NCBI GenBank assembly: GCA_013696365.1
Contig: JACCYS010000210.1
Location: 1 to 9,086 of the forward strand
Origin: Nocardioidaceae bacterium
GTDB lineage: Bacteria; Actinomycetota; Actinomycetes; Propionibacteriales; Nocardioidaceae
DNA length: 9,086 nt
Direction of reading: 5' to 3'
Of the stretch, positions 1-7,824 are shown one piece after another; position 1 is the stretch's first letter; each line of letters starts with the position of its first letter. The notes under the pieces are model-generated. The model was not told where the DNA came from and searched no databases. It worked only from the letters and a program-made list of their open reading frames with translations. Position numbers and translations under genes: made by a program.

Positions 1-804
1 CTTGATCTCGTCCAGCACAGCGGTCAGCCGCTCCTCAAACTCGCCGCGGTACTTCGCGCCGGCCACCATCGCGCTCAGGTCCAGCGCCACCAGCCGGCGC
101 TCACGCAGCGACTCAGGCACGTCACCGGCGACGATGCGCTGGGCCAGCCCCTCCACGACGGCGGTCTTGCCGACCCCGGGCTCGCCGATGAGCACCGGGT
201 TGTTCTTGGTGCGCCGCGACAGCACCTGAATCACCCGCCGGATCTCGGCGTCGCGGCCGATGACCGGGTCGAGCCCGCCGTCGCGGGCCTGCTGGGTCAG
301 GTCGATGCCGTACTTCTCCAACGCCTGGTACGTCGCCTCCGGGTCGCGCGAGGTGACCTTGGCCGAGCCGCGGACCGTGTCGAACGCGGCCTGCAGGTTG
401 TCAGCGGTGGCACCGGCGGCCCGCAGCGTGTCCTTGGCCGGGCCCGCGACCGTGGCGAGCCCGACCAGGAGGTGCTCGGTGGACACGTACTCGTCGCCGA
501 GCTCGCCAGCCAGGTCGGTCGCCCGCTGGAAGACCTCGAGCAGGCTGCGGGACAGGCCAGGTGCCTGCACGGCGGTCCCGCTCGCGCGGGGCAGCCCCGC
601 GAGCTGCTTGTCGGTGAGCTCGGTGGCGGTCGCCGCGTCGGCGCCGACGGCCCGCAGCAGCGCCCACGGGGTGCCATCGCTGGGCGTCAGGAGGGCAGCC
701 AGCAAGTGGATGGCGTCGGTGTGTGGGTGACCCCCGGTGGCGGCGCGCTGAACGGCGGCGGAGACCGCCTCCTGGCTGCGGCGGGTCAGGGTCGATGCGT
801 CCAT
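1..804 (-). CDS. clpB: ClpB disaggregase, N-terminal 268 residues (3' end off window)
   Basis: ClpB is the hexameric AAA+ ATPase that pulls polypeptides out of aggregates in the cytoplasm together with DnaK/DnaJ/GrpE. The visible part is the Clp N domain (about residues 1-145, two Clp_N-type repeats such as HTDAIHLLAALL and STEHLLVGLA) followed by the start of the first AAA+ domain. Seen directly: DPVIGRDAEIRRVIQVLSRR, the Walker A GEPGVGKT (163-186) with its lysine at residue 213, close to K212 of E. coli ClpB, and the pore-loop region GAKYRGEFEERL near the window edge. The ATG at 804 is chosen because AAGGAG lies 9 nt upstream and the protein then begins exactly where ClpB N domains begin. 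The reading frame is open to position 1, so Walker B, the middle domain and the second AAA+ module are not visible. The gene has its own promoter region with a HAIR site and lies downstream of, and in the same direction as, the dnaK operon. Confidence 0.96.
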   Translation of the reverse strand, partial: MDASTLTRRSQEAVSAAVQRAATGGHPHTDAIHLLAALLTPSDGTPWALLRAVGADAATATELTDKQLAGLPRASGTAVQAPGLSRSLLEVFQRATDLAGELGDEYVSTEHLLVGLATVAGPAKDTLRAAGATADNLQAAFDTVRGSAKVTSRDPEATYQALEKYGIDLTQQARDGGLDPVIGRDAEIRRVIQVLSRRTKNNPVLIGEPGVGKTAVVEGLAQRIVAGDVPESLRERRLVALDLSAMVAGAKYRGEFEERLTAVLDEIK

Positions 805-813
805 CAGGGCATG

Positions 814-819
814 CTCCTT
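814..819 (-). promoter_or_regulatory. clpB ribosome binding site
   Basis: AAGGAG on the minus strand, 9 nt before the ATG at 804. It supports that start over other in-frame choices. Confidence 0.8.
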
Positions 820-848
820 CGTACGTCGGCGTGCATCCTGACCCGTAC

Positions 849-874
849 AACGTCGACCAAGTTGAGTCGATTCC
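849..874 (-). promoter_or_regulatory. SigH/SigR-type promoter of clpB
   Basis: On the minus strand GGAAT (870-874) is followed after exactly 18 nt by GTT (849-851). This matches the GGAAT-N18/19-GTT consensus of actinobacterial thiol/heat-stress ECF sigma factors (SigR of Streptomyces, SigH of mycobacteria and corynebacteria). SigH control of clpB is known in Mycobacterium tuberculosis. The -35 element and spacer lie inside the HAIR palindrome, so repressor and polymerase should compete. The elements are short, so the call rests on spacing, position and the same arrangement at dnaK. Confidence 0.6.
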
Positions 875-884
875 CCTCAACTTG
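858..884. promoter_or_regulatory. HAIR operator (HspR binding site) of clpB
   Basis: CAAGTTGAG (858-866) and CTCAACTTG (876-884) form perfect 9-bp inverted arms around a 9-nt centre. Read with a 7-nt centre it fits the HspR-associated inverted repeat consensus CTTGAGT-N7-ACTCAAG closely (GTTGAGT-N7-CCTCAAC). It ends 53 bp upstream of the clpB start. hspR itself is about 0.8 kb away, and HspR is known to repress clpB through HAIR in Streptomyces. Confidence 0.88.
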
Positions 885-922
885 CACCAGCCTTCGGTGC
901 CGCGCCCCCGTACCCTCCGCGC

Positions 923-1001
923 GCCACGTTTACGTTGCGCACTGACCCTTTTACGGGGCGTGCGTGCCACGTAAACGGTATCCAGGCCACGTTTACGTGG
1001 C
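923..1001. repeat. Four phased 16-bp palindromic repeats upstream of clpB
   Basis: Four related 16-bp units start at 923, 944, 966 and 986, that is 21, 22 and 20 bp apart. The last (986-1001) is GCCACGTTTACGTGGC, a perfect 7-bp inverted repeat around TT. The first (923-938) matches it at 15 of 16 positions. The third (966-981) keeps the left arm and has AAA in the centre, as the reverse complement would. The second (944-959) matches at 12 of 16, and its downstream flank repeats that of the fourth almost exactly (950-965 and 992-1007, 15 of 16). Spacing of about two helical turns puts all four on one face of the DNA. The array lies 49-127 bp upstream of the clpB -35 element and does not resemble HAIR. 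I do not recognise the cognate regulator. A cluster of repressor or activator operators is the simplest reading. Confidence 0.7.
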
Positions 1002-1019
1002 GTGCGTACGGCGGGCGGC

Positions 1020-1033
1020 TGGCGTGCGCGCCA
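1020..1033. terminator. Possible hairpin after the dnaK operon
   Basis: TGGCG (1020-1024) and CGCCA (1029-1033) form a perfect 5-bp stem with a TGCG loop, 40 bp after the stop codon of the last operon gene. There is no U tract, so it is at best a weak or factor-assisted terminator. In DNA of this GC content such a stem can also occur by chance. Confidence 0.2.
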
Positions 1034-1073
1034 CGCGCGGCGTATGCCGGGGAGCGCCGGTCAGGAGCGCTGA

Positions 1074-1556
1074 TCAGGAGCGGCGGACGACCTGCACCTG
1101 GCAGGTTAGGTTCTCGCTGCCGGCAGCGGGCAGCGGCTGCAGGCTGAAACCCGCGCTGTCGCCGGGCGCCAGGGTCCTCACCTTCTCGCGGAGCCCGGTG
1201 GCGGTGGCGGCCTCCTGGCCGGACACCAGCGCCATCACCACAAACCTGGCAGACCGGCCAGACGTGTTCGTGACGCGACCCTCGGCTGCCCATCGTCCGT
1301 CGGACACTTCGGAACACTCGAAGTCGGTCAGCGCCTCCAGATCCAGATCACCGTCCGCCAACACGGTGGGCTCGGCGGGTGCTGGCGCACTGCTGGCGGT
1401 CAAAGCGGGAGACTGTGAGGTGGCGGAGTCGCTGCCCGAGCCGGGAATCAGTCCGCAACCGGCAAGCATGGCCGTCGCTGCTGCCCACCCGCAGACGCCC
1501 GTGGTCGCACGCGCGACCCGACGCGCGGAGTTGGGCTGGCAGGCACCGATCAGCAC
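1074..1556 (-). CDS. Small predicted lipoprotein, fifth gene of the dnaK cluster
   Basis: 160 residues. I do not recognise a named family with certainty. The N-terminus has basic residues (R12, R13, R16), a short hydrophobic stretch (GWAAATAML) and a lipobox LAGC with the acceptor cysteine at residue 34, so export and lipid anchoring outside the membrane are likely. Residues 35-65 are a Ser/Ala/Pro-rich linker. The rest (about 70-160) is a compact domain with the pattern of FxLyD/DUF4352-like beta sandwiches: a GRVTNTSGRSARFVVMALV strand pair, then an APGDSAGF turn and a closing TCQVQVV strand. The GTG at 1556 is the only usual start codon between the in-frame hspR stop and the ATG at residue 30, which would lose the basic n-region. 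No strong Shine-Dalgarno is visible. The 36-nt gap after hspR suggests cotranscription with the heat-shock operon. What it does there is unknown. Confidence 0.75.
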   Translation of the reverse strand: MLIGACQPNSARRVARATTGVCGWAAATAMLAGCGLIPGSGSDSATSQSPALTASSAPAPAEPTVLADGDLDLEALTDFECSEVSDGRWAAEGRVTNTSGRSARFVVMALVSGQEAATATGLREKVRTLAPGDSAGFSLQPLPAAGSENLTCQVQVVRRS

Positions 1557-1592
1557 GCCGCCGATCTCAACACGCCAGGCCGCGCCAGCAGG

Positions 1593-1985
1593 TCAGCCGC
1601 GCCGCCAGAGCACGATCTGGCTGGTCTGCGCAGGCATCGGCACCGGCAGGTTGGCTGTGCCGGACAACGCCTGATGGGCGGCGACCAACTCCGACTCCAG
1701 CAGCGCCACCTGCTCGCGCAGCGCCAGCACCTGCTGCTCCAAGGCGAGCACCCGGCGGACACCTTCCAGTCCGAGACCCTCGGCGGTGAGGTGCGCGACG
1801 ACCCGCAGCGCGTCGAGGTCGCGCAGCGAATACCGCCGGCCACCCCCACCGGTACGACCAGGCGTCACCAATCCCAGCCGGTCGTACGTTCGCAGCGTCT
1901 GCGGGTGCAGCCCGGTCAGCTCGGCGGCGACGCTGATCACGAAGACCGGGACGTCGGGCGCCGGTCCTCCCGGCAGGTTGGTCAT
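1593..1985 (-). CDS. hspR: HspR, MerR-family heat-shock repressor
   Basis: 130 residues. HspR binds HAIR sites and represses the dnaK operon and clpB. In Streptomyces, DnaK acts as its corepressor, so free chaperone shuts the system down. Sequence support: the MerR helix-turn-helix and wing, residues about 14-70, with ISVAAELTGLHPQTLRTYDR and LVTPGRTGGGGRRYS, the latter being the hallmark of HspR. Next comes a leucine-rich coiled coil (about 76-106, VLALEQQVLALREQVALLESEL) for dimerisation and then a short Pro-rich tail. No cysteine cluster or other ligand-binding domain follows, as usual for HspR. The ATG at 1985 overlaps the dnaJ stop in an ATGA (4 nt), so translation is probably coupled. 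Two HAIR sites in this window, before dnaK and before clpB, are its expected targets. This makes the operon autoregulated. Confidence 0.95.
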   Translation of the reverse strand: MTNLPGGPAPDVPVFVISVAAELTGLHPQTLRTYDRLGLVTPGRTGGGGRRYSLRDLDALRVVAHLTAEGLGLEGVRRVLALEQQVLALREQVALLESELVAAHQALSGTANLPVPMPAQTSQIVLWRRG

Positions 1986-3142
1986 GACCTGCCACCAGTG
2001 GCGAACAGCGACGCCCGCGGGTCGGCATCGCCGCGGGCAACCCGCAGCGCCTGTACCGCCTCACGGGCGGCCGAGCTGAGACTGTCCGGCACCTGCACCT
2101 CGACGGTGACCAACAGGTCTCCGGGGGTCCCGTCCCGCCGTGGCGCGCCCTTGCCGCGGGCCCGGAACGTACGCCCCGATGGCGTGCCACCGGGCACCTT
2201 GAGGGAGACCGGCCCACCCTTGAGTGTCGGCACCGAGATGGTGGCGCCGAGCGCCGCCTCATCGAAGGTGATCGGCACAGTGATCGTCAGGTTGTCCCCT
2301 CGCCGGCCGAACAGCCGGTGCGTAGCCACGTGCACGGTGACGTATAGGTCGCCCGCGTGGCCACCCCTCTCGCCGGAGGCGCCCTTGCCGCGCAACCGGA
2401 TGCGCTGACCGTCGCGCACCCCTGCGGGGATACGTGCCTGCATCGTCGTCGACGACGATGCCCGCCCTGAGCCATGGCAGCTGGGGCAGGGGTCGTCGAC
2501 GACCATGCCGCGCCCGCGGCACGACCTACAGGGCTCGGTCATCGCAAACAGCCCACCCGATGCGCTGGTCTGCATGCCAGTGCCCTCACAGTCAGGGCAG
2601 ACCCGCGGCACGGTGCCGGCTCTGGCGCCCGTCCCGCGGCAGTCCCGGCAGGCTGCATCGCTCGTCGTACGCAGCGGCAGCGTCACCCCATCAAGGGCCT
2701 GCTCAAAGCTGATGCTCGCCTCGGTCTCCACGTCGGCGCCCCGCCGGGGCGGGCTGGACGTGCGGGTGCGAGCGCCACCGCCCGGCGCACCGGTGAAGAT
2801 GCCGCCGAGCAGGTCGGAGATGTCGAAGCCCCCGGCCCCGCCGGGCATGCCACCCCCGGGCATCCCACCCCCGGGAAAGCGCCCACCGGCCGGACCACCG
2901 GCACCGGAGCCGAACAACGTTCGCTGCTCGTCGTACTCCTTGCGGCGCTGTGGGGTGGACAGCACCGAGTACGCCTCGGAGATGGACTTAAAGCGCTCCT
3001 CGGCGGCCTTGTCGCCGTGCTTGGAGTCAGGATGGTTGTCCCGCGCCAACTTGCGATAGGCCTTCTTGATGTCGTCGGCGGAGGCGTCCTTGCCGACGCC
3101 GAGGACGCGGTAGAAGTCCTTGCCGATCCAGTCGCTGCTCAT
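1982..3142 (-). CDS. dnaJ: DnaJ co-chaperone (Hsp40), type I
   Basis: 386 residues, normal for a full-length DnaJ. It stimulates DnaK ATP hydrolysis and delivers unfolded clients. Domains in order: a J domain (about 9-75) with the catalytic HPD at 37-39; a Gly/Phe/Met-rich linker (about 76-125, several GGGMPGG repeats); a zinc-binding domain with four CxxCxGxG motifs (CRDCRGTG at 165, CPDCEGTG at 182, CRSCRGRG at 205, CPSCHGSG at 219), all eight cysteines present; and the C-terminal substrate-binding beta domains (about 235-355, including RIPAGVRDGQRIRLRGKG and the VPGGTPSGRTFRARGKG repeat). GGAGG sits 6 nt before the ATG at 3142. It starts 41 nt after grpE and overlaps hspR by 4 nt. The MSSDWIGKDFYRVLGV start is typical of the operon-encoded DnaJ1 of actinobacteria, as opposed to the DnaJ2 encoded near hrcA. 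Confidence 0.96.
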   Translation of the reverse strand: MSSDWIGKDFYRVLGVGKDASADDIKKAYRKLARDNHPDSKHGDKAAEERFKSISEAYSVLSTPQRRKEYDEQRTLFGSGAGGPAGGRFPGGGMPGGGMPGGAGGFDISDLLGGIFTGAPGGGARTRTSSPPRRGADVETEASISFEQALDGVTLPLRTTSDAACRDCRGTGARAGTVPRVCPDCEGTGMQTSASGGLFAMTEPCRSCRGRGMVVDDPCPSCHGSGRASSSTTMQARIPAGVRDGQRIRLRGKGASGERGGHAGDLYVTVHVATHRLFGRRGDNLTITVPITFDEAALGATISVPTLKGGPVSLKVPGGTPSGRTFRARGKGAPRRDGTPGDLLVTVEVQVPDSLSSAAREAVQALRVARGDADPRASLFATGGRS

Positions 3143-3148
3143 CGCTCA

Positions 3149-3153
3149 CCTCC
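3149..3153 (-). promoter_or_regulatory. dnaJ ribosome binding site
   Basis: GGAGG on the minus strand inside GGGGAGGTGAG, 6 nt before the dnaJ ATG. It is strong, consistent with dnaJ being the one gene of the dnaK-grpE-dnaJ-hspR run that is not translationally coupled by overlap to the gene before it. Confidence 0.75.
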
Positions 3154-3183
3154 CCACTCACGTCCGCTTCGTACGGTGCACGC

Positions 3184-3836
3184 TCAGGTCTCGTCGCTCG
3201 CCGCGCCGTCGGCAGCCTCAACCTCCTCGGCCCCGTCTGCGGCCGGCGGTGACCGGTCGGCCACCGCGACCCGAGCCGGGCGCAGCACCCGCTCGCCGAC
3301 GCGATAGCCAGGCTGCAGGATCTGCTGGGCGGTCGGGCCATCCACGTCGTCGCTGTGCTCATGCATCAACGCCTCGTGGATGCGCGGGTCGAACGCCTCG
3401 CCGGGCTCACCGAAACTTTCCAGCCCGAGGCTGGTGAGGGTGCGCTCCAGCGACTCGGCGATCGCTTTGAAGCCACCGGTGAGTTCACCGTGCTGGCGGG
3501 CCCGGTCGACGTCGTCGAGCACGACCAACAGCCCGGTGAGCACGGTGGCCCGTGCGGTGTCCCGCACGACCTCGCGGTCACGCTCGACCCGGCGCTTGTA
3601 GTTGACGTACTCGGCCTGCAGGCGCTGCAGGTCGAGAGTGCGCTCGTCGAGCTCGCGTTTGAGCTCGAGCGTCACACCCTCGTCCACCGCAGCCCCCTCG
3701 GCCGCCACCTCAGACTCGATCTCAGCCTCGAGGCCGATTGGCGGATCGATTTCGCTGGGGGCCGAGTCGGCGACCCCGTCGACCATCTGATCGACCTCGG
3801 CCTCGGGCTCGACCTCGGGCTCGGGGTGTTGCTCGC

Positions 3837-3840
<4 letters not shown>
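3184..3840 (-). CDS. grpE: GrpE nucleotide exchange factor
   Basis: 218 residues. GrpE is the dimeric factor that releases ADP from DnaK. The N-terminus (1-55) is a disordered, Glu/Asp-rich region common in actinobacterial GrpE. A long helix follows (about 58-115, LKRELDERTLDLQRLQAEYVNYKRRVERDRE) that forms the dimer stalk. The C-terminal beta domain has LERTLTSLGLESFGEPGEAFDPRIHEALMH and ILQPGYRVGERVLRPARVAVA, matching the GrpE signature, then a short acidic tail (200-218). The GTG start at 3840 overlaps the dnaK stop in GTGA (4 nt), which indicates translational coupling and fixes the start. Second gene of the operon, 41 nt before dnaJ. Confidence 0.95.
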
Positions 3841-5729
<1,889 letters not shown>

Positions 5730-5736
5730 GGGGGTT

Positions 5737-5742
5737 CCTCCT
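5737..5742 (-). promoter_or_regulatory. dnaK ribosome binding site
   Basis: AGGAGG on the minus strand, 7 nt before the ATG at 5729. It decides the start of dnaK against the 65-codon upstream extension of the open frame. Confidence 0.9.
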
Positions 5743-5786
5743 GGTGCGTAGAGTGTGTGTGCGTCGCGACCGGCTCGCGGTGGAGC

Positions 5787-5807
5787 CTTGAGTCTGTATG
5801 GCTCAAC
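5787..5807. promoter_or_regulatory. HAIR operator (HspR binding site) of dnaK
   Basis: CTTGAGT (5787-5793), 7 nt, GCTCAAC (5801-5807). The left arm is identical to the HAIR consensus CTTGAGT-N7-ACTCAAG and the right arm matches at 5 of 7 positions. It begins 57 bp upstream of the dnaK start, almost the same distance as the HAIR before clpB. It covers the -10 element of the predicted stress promoter and the likely transcription start. A second, overlapping inverted pair, GCTCA (5801-5805) with TGAGC (5813-5817), also 7 nt apart, shares its right arm. Confidence 0.85.
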
Positions 5808-5830
5808 TCTAATGAGCCGAGTCTTGTTCC
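5805..5830 (-). promoter_or_regulatory. SigH/SigR-type promoter of dnaK
   Basis: On the minus strand GGAAC (5826-5830, inside GGGAAC) is followed after exactly 18 nt by GTT (5805-5807). Consensus and spacing are those of the SigH/SigR group of ECF sigma factors, and the architecture matches the clpB promoter in this window. SigH control of the dnaK operon is documented in mycobacteria and corynebacteria. A housekeeping promoter may also exist here, but no convincing TTGACA/TATAAT pair is visible. Confidence 0.6.
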
Positions 5831-6097
5831 CTGCGGTGGGGTCATCGGTCGACCTCACCCCCGGACGCTGCTTGGCTGCATCGTCCCCGATGGCGGGTAT
5901 GACCGGCGGGCGATGATCGGGCACGCGTTCCTCTGGGATCCGCTGTCCTGATCAGGGGGTTGCCGCTTGCCGCTGGCCTCTCCGCCAGTCGCCAAGAGGG
6001 CCGTCAGGCGTCGAGGTCGCGGTCGCCGTCGCAGTCCAGGTAGGTCACCCGCCCGGCGCGGCCGCTGCGGCCGCTCACCGTCTGTGACCCTAGATGT
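5831..6097. other. Intergenic region between dnaK promoter and DUF998 gene
   Basis: No substantial gene is seen. It holds a bulged hairpin (GGCCTCT at 5975-5981 with AGAGGGCC at 5995-6002, no U tract), two NotI-type palindromes GCGGCCGC at 6058-6065 and 6067-6074, and a tiny minus-strand ORF (separate entry). No clear promoter for the plus-strand gene at 6098 was found. Confidence 0.6.
6004..6078 (-). pseudogene. Very short ORF, possible gene remnant
   Basis: A GTG-initiated frame of 24 codons ends at TGA (6004-6006). Every sense codon ends in G or C, the pattern of real genes here, whereas the nine in-frame codons upstream (to an ATG at 6105) do not show it. The peptide contains GRSGRAGRVTYLDCDGDRD, with a DxDGDxD calcium-loop-like string. 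It has only a weak AGGG about 12 nt upstream of the GTG. It may be the surviving 3' end of a lost gene, a tiny protein, or chance in GC-rich DNA. No function is assigned. Confidence 0.18.
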
Positions 6098-6721
6098 ATG
6101 AGCATGCATGTTTCCCGCGGGCTCGGCGTGCTGGCGTGGCTGGTGCAGCCCGCCTACATCGCCTTCGAGCTGGCGGTGGCGGCCCGGGCGCGGGGTCTCA
6201 GCCTGCGCAGTGCCACGATCAGCGACCTGGGCGCCACCGTCTGCAGCACAGCGACCTGCTCGCCGTGGCACGCGGCATTGAACGCCTCGTTCGTGTTGAC
6301 GGGTGTGCTGTTCGCCGCCGGTGCGCTGCTGTTGCGCCCGTCCCTGCCCCCGGGACGGCTTGTCGACCTAGCGGTGCTGCTGTGGGTGCTGGCGGGTGTC
6401 AGCTCGGTTGCCACCGGACTGATGCCGGTCAACGAGAACCCGGCGCTGCACTACGCCGTGGCCGCACCGCTGTTTCTCTTGCAGCCGGTGTCGCTGCTCC
6501 TCGCGGGTTGGGCTCTATGGCCGCAGGCGCGGGCACTGGCGTCGTTCACGCTGCTGACCGCGGCGGGGTGTGCGGTCGCCACAGTGCTGTTCGTCGCAGT
6601 GCCAGCGGCCGAACTCGACGGGCTGCTGGAACGGCTGGCGCTGTGGCCGGTGAAGGTCGTCTTGGGAGTGTTGGCGATCAGCATGCTGACGGGCCGGCCT
6701 CGTGGCGATGCCCGCAAATAG
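6098..6721 (+). CDS. DUF998-family integral membrane protein
   Basis: 207 residues. Six hydrophobic segments are visible at about 7-28, 60-79, 88-109, 118-141, 146-168 and 179-197, so it is a plasma-membrane protein. The family call rests on ISDLG (41-45), CSPWHAALNASFVLTG (54-69) and GLMPVNENPALHYAVA (107-122), the spaced signatures of DUF998. Family members have no established reaction. The conserved Asp/His at the membrane edges are suggestive but unproven. It is the only sizeable plus-strand gene in the window, divergent from dnaK with a 368-bp gap, and its stop is 11 bp from the convergent stop of the aminotransferase gene. Start: ATG at 6098, with a possible second ATG at 6104. No good Shine-Dalgarno precedes either, so leaderless or weak initiation is possible. 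Nothing links it to heat shock other than position. Confidence 0.85.
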   Translation: MSMHVSRGLGVLAWLVQPAYIAFELAVAARARGLSLRSATISDLGATVCSTATCSPWHAALNASFVLTGVLFAAGALLLRPSLPPGRLVDLAVLLWVLAGVSSVATGLMPVNENPALHYAVAAPLFLLQPVSLLLAGWALWPQARALASFTLLTAAGCAVATVLFVAVPAAELDGLLERLALWPVKVVLGVLAISMLTGRPRGDARK

Positions 6722-6732
6722 CAGACTGGGCA

Positions 6733-7794
6733 CTAGCCGGCGACATGCCCCGCTAGCGCTTCGGCGGCACGATCGGCATCATCGGCGCTGTTGTAGACGT
6801 GGAAGGCCAGCCGCAACCTCCCTGCCCGCACACTGGCCGCCACCCCGGCCCGCAGCAACTGCCCGCCGACATCCCCGCTGGTGGCCACGCTGACGATGGC
6901 CGAGTCACCGGCCGGCAGGTCGACCGCTGCCCGGAACCGGTTGGCGAGACCGACCGCATGCTCGTGCAGGGCGCCGACGCCGACCTCCGCCAGCAACTCC
7001 AGCGACGGCGCCTGTCCCACCCAACTCAGCCAAGCCGGCGACACGTCGAAACGCCGGGCATCGCCGGCCAGCCGCAGCGGTCCGCCGTAGATGCTCGACC
7101 AACGGTCCTCCCCGGCATACCAGCCGGCCGCGTGCGGCAGCAGGCCGTCGACGAGGTCGGGCTGCACGGTGAAGAAGCAGGTGCCCCGCGGTGCGAGCAA
7201 CCACTTGTAGCCACCGCCCACGGTGAAGGCGAAGCGGCCCGCGTCCACCGGCAGCCAGCCGGTGGCCTGGGTGGTGTCCAGTAACACCCGCGCGTGGTTC
7301 GTGGCGGCGGCGTCGCACAGCGCGTCCAAGTCAGCCAGCCGGCCGTCGGCGGACTGCACCGCCGACACCGCAACCAGCGTCGTACGCCGGGTGATCTCGT
7401 CGGCGAGATGCTCCAGCGGTACCTCCCGGACCCGGACCCCGCGGACGGTCTGGGCGAGGAACGGGAAGACCATGCTGGTGAACTCACCTGACGTGGTGAG
7501 CACCTCGGCTCCGGCCGGCAGACCGGCCGCAACCAGCCCGGCGAAGACGCTGACCTGGCTGCCGACGGCCACCGCGGACTGCTCGACACCCACCAGCGCG
7601 GCGTACGTCGCACGCGCATCGGTCAGCGGCTCGTCGTAGGTACGCGCGTCCGCCCGCCCGGCGCACCAAAGGTCTTGGGCCGCCCGCAACGCCTCGATGC
7701 TGCGCCGGGGCGGCAGTCCCAGCGAGGCGGTGTCGAGGTAGGCGACCTCGGGTGCAAACTCGACACGCGCAGCAGCGATCGACTCAGTCATCAC
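6733..7794 (-). CDS. Class V aminotransferase-fold PLP enzyme
   Basis: 353 residues, somewhat shorter than typical cysteine desulfurases. PLP-dependent fold type I, class V (the group of cysteine desulfurases, isopenicillin N epimerase-like and kynureninase-like proteins). Seen: an N-terminal YLDTASLGLPPRRSIEAL substrate-side segment (19-36), TTSGEFTSMVFPF (100-112), VSAVQSADGRLADLDALC (143-160), the cofactor-binding aspartate in LLDTTQATGWLPVD (D173), the PLP lysine in VGGGYKWLLAPRG (K197), and the C-terminal GRLRLAFHVYNSADDADRAAEAL (325-347), a conserved small-domain signature. No cysteine-containing catalytic loop like that of IscS/SufS is evident, so desulfurase activity is doubtful. Substrate unknown. 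The GTG at 7794 or the adjacent ATG at 7791 could start it; neither has a clear Shine-Dalgarno. It begins 30 nt after the ammonia-lyase homologue on the same strand, so the two are probably an operon. Confidence 0.88.
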   Translation of the reverse strand: MMTESIAAARVEFAPEVAYLDTASLGLPPRRSIEALRAAQDLWCAGRADARTYDEPLTDARATYAALVGVEQSAVAVGSQVSVFAGLVAAGLPAGAEVLTTSGEFTSMVFPFLAQTVRGVRVREVPLEHLADEITRRTTLVAVSAVQSADGRLADLDALCDAAATNHARVLLDTTQATGWLPVDAGRFAFTVGGGYKWLLAPRGTCFFTVQPDLVDGLLPHAAGWYAGEDRWSSIYGGPLRLAGDARRFDVSPAWLSWVGQAPSLELLAEVGVGALHEHAVGLANRFRAAVDLPAGDSAIVSVATSGDVGGQLLRAGVAASVRAGRLRLAFHVYNSADDADRAAEALAGHVAG

Positions 7795-7824
7795 TAGGAA
7801 GACGTTAGCTGCACACGATACGGC

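Noticed and set aside
260..730. Plus-strand and alternative minus-strand frames across clpB
   Set aside because: They are shadows in GC-rich DNA. The real frame is the ClpB frame, which is open to the window edge and has the Walker A motif.
877..1317. Minus-strand frame crossing the palindrome array, with repeated HVNVA/NVNVA strings
   Set aside because: The peptide repeats come from the DNA repeats. The frame overlaps the lipoprotein gene in another register and has no domain or ribosome binding site.
2325..2337. GCCACGTGCACGG inside dnaJ, resembling the palindrome array unit
   Set aside because: It is a single partial match in conserved coding sequence (VHVATHRL) and is explained by the protein.
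5730..5924. N-terminal extension of DnaK by 65 residues
   Set aside because: The extension is translated operator and promoter sequence. The strong ribosome binding site and family start support the ATG at 5729.
6728..6750. GGGCA/TGCCC inverted repeat between the convergent genes, as a bidirectional terminator
   Set aside because: A 5-bp stem with a 13-nt loop and no U tract, partly inside the aminotransferase gene; too weak to call.
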